In this document: piece after piece, positions 60,230-64,000 of the stretch | Layout: each line of letters starts with the position of its first letter | Position numbering within the stretch: position 1 is the stretch's first letter | NCBI GenBank assembly: GCA_046349395.1 | Contig: JAXMCK010000007.1 | Coordinates: 248,001 to 312,000, forward strand | Source: JAXMCK01 sp046349395 | GTDB lineage: Bacteria > Pseudomonadota > Alphaproteobacteria > Geminicoccales > Geminicoccaceae | Length of the DNA: 64,000 nt | Direction: 5' to 3' | Made by a program: the position numbers and the translations under genes | The notes under the pieces: generated by a model | What the model was told of the DNA's origin: nothing | Databases searched by the model: none | Seen by the model: only the letters and a program-made list of their open reading frames with translations

Positions 60230-61312
60230 ATGGCCAAGAGGATCCTCGTGCTCGTCGGCACGAAGAAGGGTGCCTTCATCCTGGAGAGCGACGCCGACCG
60301 TCGCAGCTGGGAGGTACGCGGCCCCTTCTGCGAGACCTGGCCGCTGAACCATGTGAAGGCCGATCCGGCGACGGGCACGATCTACGCCGCCGGCGGCAGC
60401 GAGTGGTTCGGCCCCGCCATCTGGAAGAGTACCGACCTCGGCAGGACCTGGTCGCACTCCAGCGAGGGCCTGACCTATGGCGAGGGCAAGGACCCGATCA
60501 AGACCGCCTGGAGCATCGGGACCGGATCCGGTCCCATCTACGCGGGCGTTCAACCGGCGGGACTCTTCCGGAGCGACGACGCGGGGCTGACCTGGAGCCA
60601 TGTCGGCGGTCTGCAGGAGCATCCGAGCAGGAAGGAATGGCAGCCCGGGGGTGCCGGCCTGATCCTGCACGGTATCCTCACCGACCCAACCGACGCCGAC
60701 GCACTCTGGGTCGCCATTTCGGCGGCCGGCGTCTTCCACACGGCGGACGGCGGGACGACCTGGGAACCGCGCAACCACGGGACGCGCTGCGACTATAATC
60801 CGGAGGACCAGCGCTACCCCGAATTCGGTCAGTGCGTGCACTGCCTCGTCATGGCGCCCGGCCGGCCCGACCGCCTCTTCCAGCAGAACCATTGCGGCAT
60901 GTACCGCAGCGAGGACGGCGGCCGGCGGTGGGACAGCATCGAGAGCGGCCTGCCGACCTCGTTCGGCTTCGCGGCGGCCACCCATCCGACCGACCCCGAC
61001 ACGCTCTTCCTGGTCCCGCTGAACGGCGACTCGATCGGCCGCTACGTGCCCGACGGCCGGGCGGCCGTCTGGCGCACACGCGATGCCGGTGCATCCTGGG
61101 AACCGCTGCGCGAAGGCCTGCCGCAGGCCAATACCTACTTCGCCGTGCTCAGGCAGGCGATGGCGACCGACATGCTGGAACCGGCCGGAGTCTATCTCGG
61201 CACGAACACGGGCACCGTCTTCGCAAGCGCCGACGAGGGCGACAGGTTCGCTCCCATCGCGGAGCATCTCCCGATGATCTGCTCGATCGAGACCCTGACG
61301 ATCGACGCCTGA
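60230..61312 (+). CDS. BNR/Asp-box beta-propeller protein (exo-sialidase-like fold)
   Basis: A 360-residue protein without a signal peptide, so cytoplasmic. Asp-box repeats mark propeller blades: KSTDLGRTWS, RSDDAGLTWS, HTADGGTTWE, RSEDGGRRWD, RTRDAGASWE and a weaker ASADEGDRF. Sialidase catalytic residues are not evident, so hydrolase activity is doubtful. ATG 60230 has GGGAGTCAGGGA upstream. A MoaD-like gene follows after 15 bases; the pairing recurs in other bacteria as I recall and suggests a joint, undefined function. Confidence 0.82.
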   Translation: MAKRILVLVGTKKGAFILESDADRRSWEVRGPFCETWPLNHVKADPATGTIYAAGGSEWFGPAIWKSTDLGRTWSHSSEGLTYGEGKDPIKTAWSIGTGSGPIYAGVQPAGLFRSDDAGLTWSHVGGLQEHPSRKEWQPGGAGLILHGILTDPTDADALWVAISAAGVFHTADGGTTWEPRNHGTRCDYNPEDQRYPEFGQCVHCLVMAPGRPDRLFQQNHCGMYRSEDGGRRWDSIESGLPTSFGFAAATHPTDPDTLFLVPLNGDSIGRYVPDGRAAVWRTRDAGASWEPLREGLPQANTYFAVLRQAMATDMLEPAGVYLGTNTGTVFASADEGDRFAPIAEHLPMICSIETLTIDA

Positions 61313-61327
61313 GGCACGAACGGTCCC

Positions 61328-61594
61328 ATGTCGACGGTGACCGTCAAGCTTCCGGCGACGCTTCTGGCACTCTTTCCGGGTGCCGAGCCGGCGCTCATCG
61401 TCGACGCAGGCACGGTTCGTGACGTCGTCGTCGCGCTCGACGTCCGCTGGCCCGGTATGCGCGACCGCTTGTGCGATTCGCGACCCGCCCTCAGGCGCAA
61501 CATCAACATCTTCGTCGACGGAAAGCGGGCATCACTCGAAACCGAACTCGTCGGTGCAGCCAAGGTGGAGGTCATCCTGGCCATTCTGGGCTGA
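61328..61594 (+). CDS. MoaD/ThiS-family ubiquitin-like protein without C-terminal diglycine
   Basis: An 88-residue beta-grasp protein: VTVKLPATLLALFPGAEPALIVDAGTVRDVVVALD, NINIFVDGKRASLETELVGAAKVEVILAILG. MoaD and ThiS must end in Gly-Gly to be adenylated and thiolated; here the end is LAILG with one Gly only. It lies 15 bases after the BNR-propeller gene, probably one transcript, and no molybdopterin or thiamine genes are nearby. It may act as a binding partner instead of a sulfur carrier. Confidence 0.82.
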   Translation: MSTVTVKLPATLLALFPGAEPALIVDAGTVRDVVVALDVRWPGMRDRLCDSRPALRRNINIFVDGKRASLETELVGAAKVEVILAILG

Positions 61595-61855
61595 ACCTCG
61601 CGATGCATTTGCGCATCACGCAAGGGGTGGCGGAGAGCGCGTGGCCAGCCGCTATGTTGCTGCATTGCAACATGAACTCGCCGGAGCCCAGATCCGCCCA
61701 CGGCCTGCGTTCATGCGTGCAAGGGAGGGCAGACATATTGCAGCGCACCATTGCTTGTTGAGCATTTGCTCACCACTTTAGCAGATAGTATTGGACCACC
61801 GGCGGTTGAATGCAGCCGCATTTCATCGGTGGGCGGACTGGGATTGGAAGCTTCT

Positions 61856-62461
61856 ATGCAGCTCGATTCGGTGAAGAGCCAGGATTTTGCCGACCCTGTG
61901 GACATGATGAGCACGCAGCGCGGCGTTCCGCATCTGAAGGTGGAAGGCCGGATCGAGCGCCCTTGGGCGTTCAGCGACGCCGTTCCCGAGGTCTCCGCGC
62001 GCTCACGCGAGAAGCATATCGACTTCAATTCGGCGGCATGGCGCTGGTACGTCGACAGCCCGTCGGAGATGGTGGTCGGAATCCAGCGGGTGACCGCTTT
62101 CCTGACCGAGAACGCGACGAAGGACCTGCACGACGGACACGAGCGCTGGGTCGTCCGACCCTTCTTCAAATTGCGGTTCTCGTGCCAGGCAACCATTCAG
62201 CAGGACGTCGAGGTTCGGTTCACCTTCTTCCTGCGCGACGGTACGCCCTATTCGACCGTCTTCATGCCGCTGCTCCACTTGCAATCGGGTCAGCAGCACT
62301 ACGAGGCCACCGTCGAGCTCGCCGAGAGCATCTTCGATATCGTCTACTACGGTCGCCTGGATCTGTCCGAAACCCTGGCAGCCGATGGCGCCAGTTCACC
62401 CGCTCCGTTCCGGCCCATCGTCGTCACCAACGGTAACGGCAACGGGGCCCACAAGGGCTGA
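61856..62461 (+). CDS. Hypothetical protein
   Basis: A 201-residue protein of no family I can recognise. The N-terminal 60 residues are polar; the middle (WRWYVDSPSEMVVGIQRVTAFLTENATKD ... PFFKLRFSCQATIQQDVEVRFTFFLRDGTPYSTVFMPLLHLQSGQQHYEATVELAESIFDIVYYGRLDL) alternates hydrophobic and polar residues like a beta-sandwich; the tail is flexible (NGNGNGAHKG). No signal peptide. ATG 61856 is preceded by TTGGAAG; upstream in-frame sequence to a TTG at 61751 is unlikely coding. The 261 bases before it are less GC-rich than the surroundings and hold no clear gene. Confidence 0.6.
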   Translation: MQLDSVKSQDFADPVDMMSTQRGVPHLKVEGRIERPWAFSDAVPEVSARSREKHIDFNSAAWRWYVDSPSEMVVGIQRVTAFLTENATKDLHDGHERWVVRPFFKLRFSCQATIQQDVEVRFTFFLRDGTPYSTVFMPLLHLQSGQQHYEATVELAESIFDIVYYGRLDLSETLAADGASSPAPFRPIVVTNGNGNGAHKG

Positions 62462-62501
62462 GCCAACCGCTCACGATCTCCCCGCCGTCCTTCCGCCATC
62501 C

Positions 62502-62527
62502 TGCTCGCCAGCAGTCGCTGACGAGCA
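62502..62527. terminator. Hairpin between convergent genes
   Basis: TGCTCG-C-CAGC and GCTG-A-CGAGCA form a stem of ten pairs with one mismatch and an AGTC loop, midway between the convergent hypothetical and cytochrome genes. No T tract on either strand; weak as a terminator. Confidence 0.35.
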
Positions 62528-62539
62528 AGGAGGCGTTGC

Positions 62540-64000
62540 TCAGCTCTTGGGGGGTGCCACGATCGCGGAGAGGCGACCGACAAAGTCCGCTAGGCGGGCA
62601 CCTTTGGCGCCGAAGGGCAGATCCATCCCCGCAATGGTCGGGCAGTAGCCGGTGAGCAGCGCCTCGACCATCGTGCTCTTCGACGAGTCCGGCTGACCCT
62701 TCCGGTAGGCGTCGATCACCGCCTCGAGCTTCGTCGGGTCGCTGAAGTCGGTGCCAAGTGCCTGCAGCGCCTTCGTGGTCGCGTCGTCCAGCTTGTAGTC
62801 GGCGAACTTCGGGCACTGGAACTGCGGCGGCTCGGCCGTGCCTGCCGCCGGTGCATCCGTCTCGTAGCGCATCGCCCCCACCATCCAGGGCGTCACGTCG
62901 GCCGAGGCGTGGTTGCCGAGCTTCGCCCGGACGAAGTTGGCGACGTTGGCGATCTCCTGATCGTCCAGGGCCGAGGCGTAGGCCGGCATGGCCTGCCAGC
63001 CGTCGCGCGCCGGGAAGCCCTTCAGGATGCCCATGATGAGGTTGTCGGGCACGGGTGCGGCGATCGCGGTGTTGCCCTCGAGGCTGGCGGCGACACCCTT
63101 CGCACCCGTGCCGTCCGCCCCGTGACAGCTCTGGCAGCGCTCGCCGTAGATGTCCGCCCCCACCTGCAACTGTGCGCTCGACAGCGGCATCACGGTGCCG
63201 GCGGTACCGGGCTTCTTCGGCGCCGCCTCTTCCTTGAGGTAGACGGCCATCGCGTGCAGGTCGCTGTCCTTCAACTTGCTCAGGCTGTCGTGGACGACCT
63301 CGCCCATGGGGCCCACCGCCGTCTGGTTCGTCGTGCTACGCCCCGTCTTGAGGAAGGTCTGCAGATCGTCGACCGACCAGTCGGCGATGCCGGAGAGCGG
63401 GTCCGTGCTGATGTCGGGCGCGTACCAGTGCTCGATCGTGGCCCCGGTCAGCCGGCGATCCTTCTCGGTCGCACCCAGGATGTTGCGCGGGGTGTGGCAC
63501 GCACCACAGTGCCCCAGCGCCTGCACCAGATAGGCGCCGCGATTGTAGGTCTCGTCTTTCAGCGGGTCGGGCGTGAAGCGCCCGGGCCGGAAGAACATGT
63601 CCTGCCAGGCGATCAGGCCGGCACGGATATCGAACGGGAAGCTCAGCTGGTCGTCGACGACCTTGTTGTGCACCGGCGGGATGGTGCGGATGTAGGCCCA
63701 AAGGGCCGCCGCGTCCTCGTCCGTGATCTTCGTGTAGCTGGTGTAGGGCATGGCCGGATAGAGCCGCTCGCCGTGCCGGCCACGACCTTCGCGCAGCGCC
63801 TTGATGAAGTCGGCCTCTTTCCAGTGCCCGATGCCCGTCTTCGGGTCGGAGGTGATGTTGGCCGTGTAGATCTTGCCGAAGGGCGTATCGAGTGCCAGCC
63901 CACCGGCATAGGCCTTGCCGTCAGGAGCGGTGTGGCAGGCGGCACAGTCCGCGGCCAGCGCAAGGTACCGTCCGCGCTCGACCTGCGGGTCCTTGGCCAA
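62540..64000 (-). CDS. Triheme cytochrome c, dehydrogenase electron-acceptor subunit type (5' end outside window)
   Basis: At least 486 residues; the frame is open at the window edge, so the N-terminus and any signal peptide lie beyond 64000. Three CxxCH heme sites are seen: CAACHT, CGACHT and CQSCHG, in the spacing of the triheme subunit of membrane alcohol, aldehyde or gluconate dehydrogenases (GRYLALAADCAACHTAPDG, YLVQALGHCGACHTPRN, GADIYGERCQSCHGADGTG). After the third heme domain there is an extra ~110-residue C-terminal region (PPQFQCPKFADYKLDDATTKALQALG...) not usual in AdhB-like subunits. It would pass electrons from a periplasmic dehydrogenase to the respiratory chain. Confidence 0.88.
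   Translation of the reverse strand: MAKDPQVERGRYLALAADCAACHTAPDGKAYAGGLALDTPFGKIYTANITSDPKTGIGHWKEADFIKALREGRGRHGERLYPAMPYTSYTKITDEDAAALWAYIRTIPPVHNKVVDDQLSFPFDIRAGLIAWQDMFFRPGRFTPDPLKDETYNRGAYLVQALGHCGACHTPRNILGATEKDRRLTGATIEHWYAPDISTDPLSGIADWSVDDLQTFLKTGRSTTNQTAVGPMGEVVHDSLSKLKDSDLHAMAVYLKEEAAPKKPGTAGTVMPLSSAQLQVGADIYGERCQSCHGADGTGAKGVAASLEGNTAIAAPVPDNLIMGILKGFPARDGWQAMPAYASALDDQEIANVANFVRAKLGNHASADVTPWMVGAMRYETDAPAAGTAEPPQFQCPKFADYKLDDATTKALQALGTDFSDPTKLEAVIDAYRKGQPDSSKSTMVEALLTGYCPTIAGMDLPFGAKGARLADFVGRLSAIVAPPKS

Overview
The window is chromosomal-type DNA of very high GC with tightly packed genes, many joined by ATGA/GTGA overlaps. Gene content points to an alphaproteobacterium, most likely a free-living Rhodospirillales-like heterotroph: plant-type GshA, a rhizobial-type glycerol ABC importer (glpSTPQV), TRAP and carbohydrate ABC importers, a cobalamin pathway using CbiD, COG3904 and DUF4189 proteins. 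No rRNA, tRNA, CRISPR array, IS element or prophage was recognised.

Layout. 1-7.5 kb: cobalamin genes (cobJ partial, cobM, cobK, cbiD, cobB, cobT, cobS) on both strands, with a lone TakP-like TRAP binding protein between cobB and cobT. 7.5-12.4 kb: small regulator/enzyme modules (AraC-GyrI; ArsR-SRPBCC-GFA; HxlR divergent from NTF2-SDR; GNAT). 12.6-16.9 kb: adenylate cyclase-TolB-TPR protein, a tetraheme cytochrome c with a ferric-reductase-like membrane protein, gshA. 16.9-22.3 kb: ParA-like ATPase, GhrA-like reductase, DUF3750 protein, SLC13 permease, two Hsp20 genes. 22.3-23.5 kb: an AbiEii-type toxin-antitoxin-like pair. 23.5-29.7 kb: exported and hypothetical proteins, a geranylgeranyl-reductase-family flavoprotein, and an HpcH aldolase/SDR module. 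30.2-33.4 kb: prkA and yeaH. 33.4-38.5 kb: MFS transporter, PPK2, multicopper oxidase, AEC transporter.

38.5-48.5 kb is one long minus-strand unit: binding protein, two permeases, a small membrane protein, two ATPases, dhaL, dhaM, HPr, Enzyme I, an XRE-like regulator and dhaK. It couples an ABC importer to its own PTS phosphorelay and dihydroxyacetone kinase, and starts from a good sigma-70-type promoter overlapped by GTTTA repeats. 50.6-59.1 kb is a second minus-strand unit, glpR-glpD-glpS-glpT-glpP-glpQ-DUF2160-glpV, with E. coli-like GlpR boxes before glpR and glpD and a UUCG-loop terminator after glpV. Between the two units lie a membrane-protein gene and a decayed glycosyltransferase pseudogene. 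59.2-64 kb: class IV aminotransferase, a BNR-propeller/MoaD-like pair, an unknown protein, and a partial triheme cytochrome c.

Best leads for something new: the ABC-PTS-dihydroxyacetone kinase operon, the complementary degenerate sites of GlpS/GlpT, the orphan TRAP protein in the cobalamin cluster, prkA-yeaH without spoVR, the AbiEii homologue lacking a catalytic Asp, and the BNR-MoaD pair without a diglycine tail.
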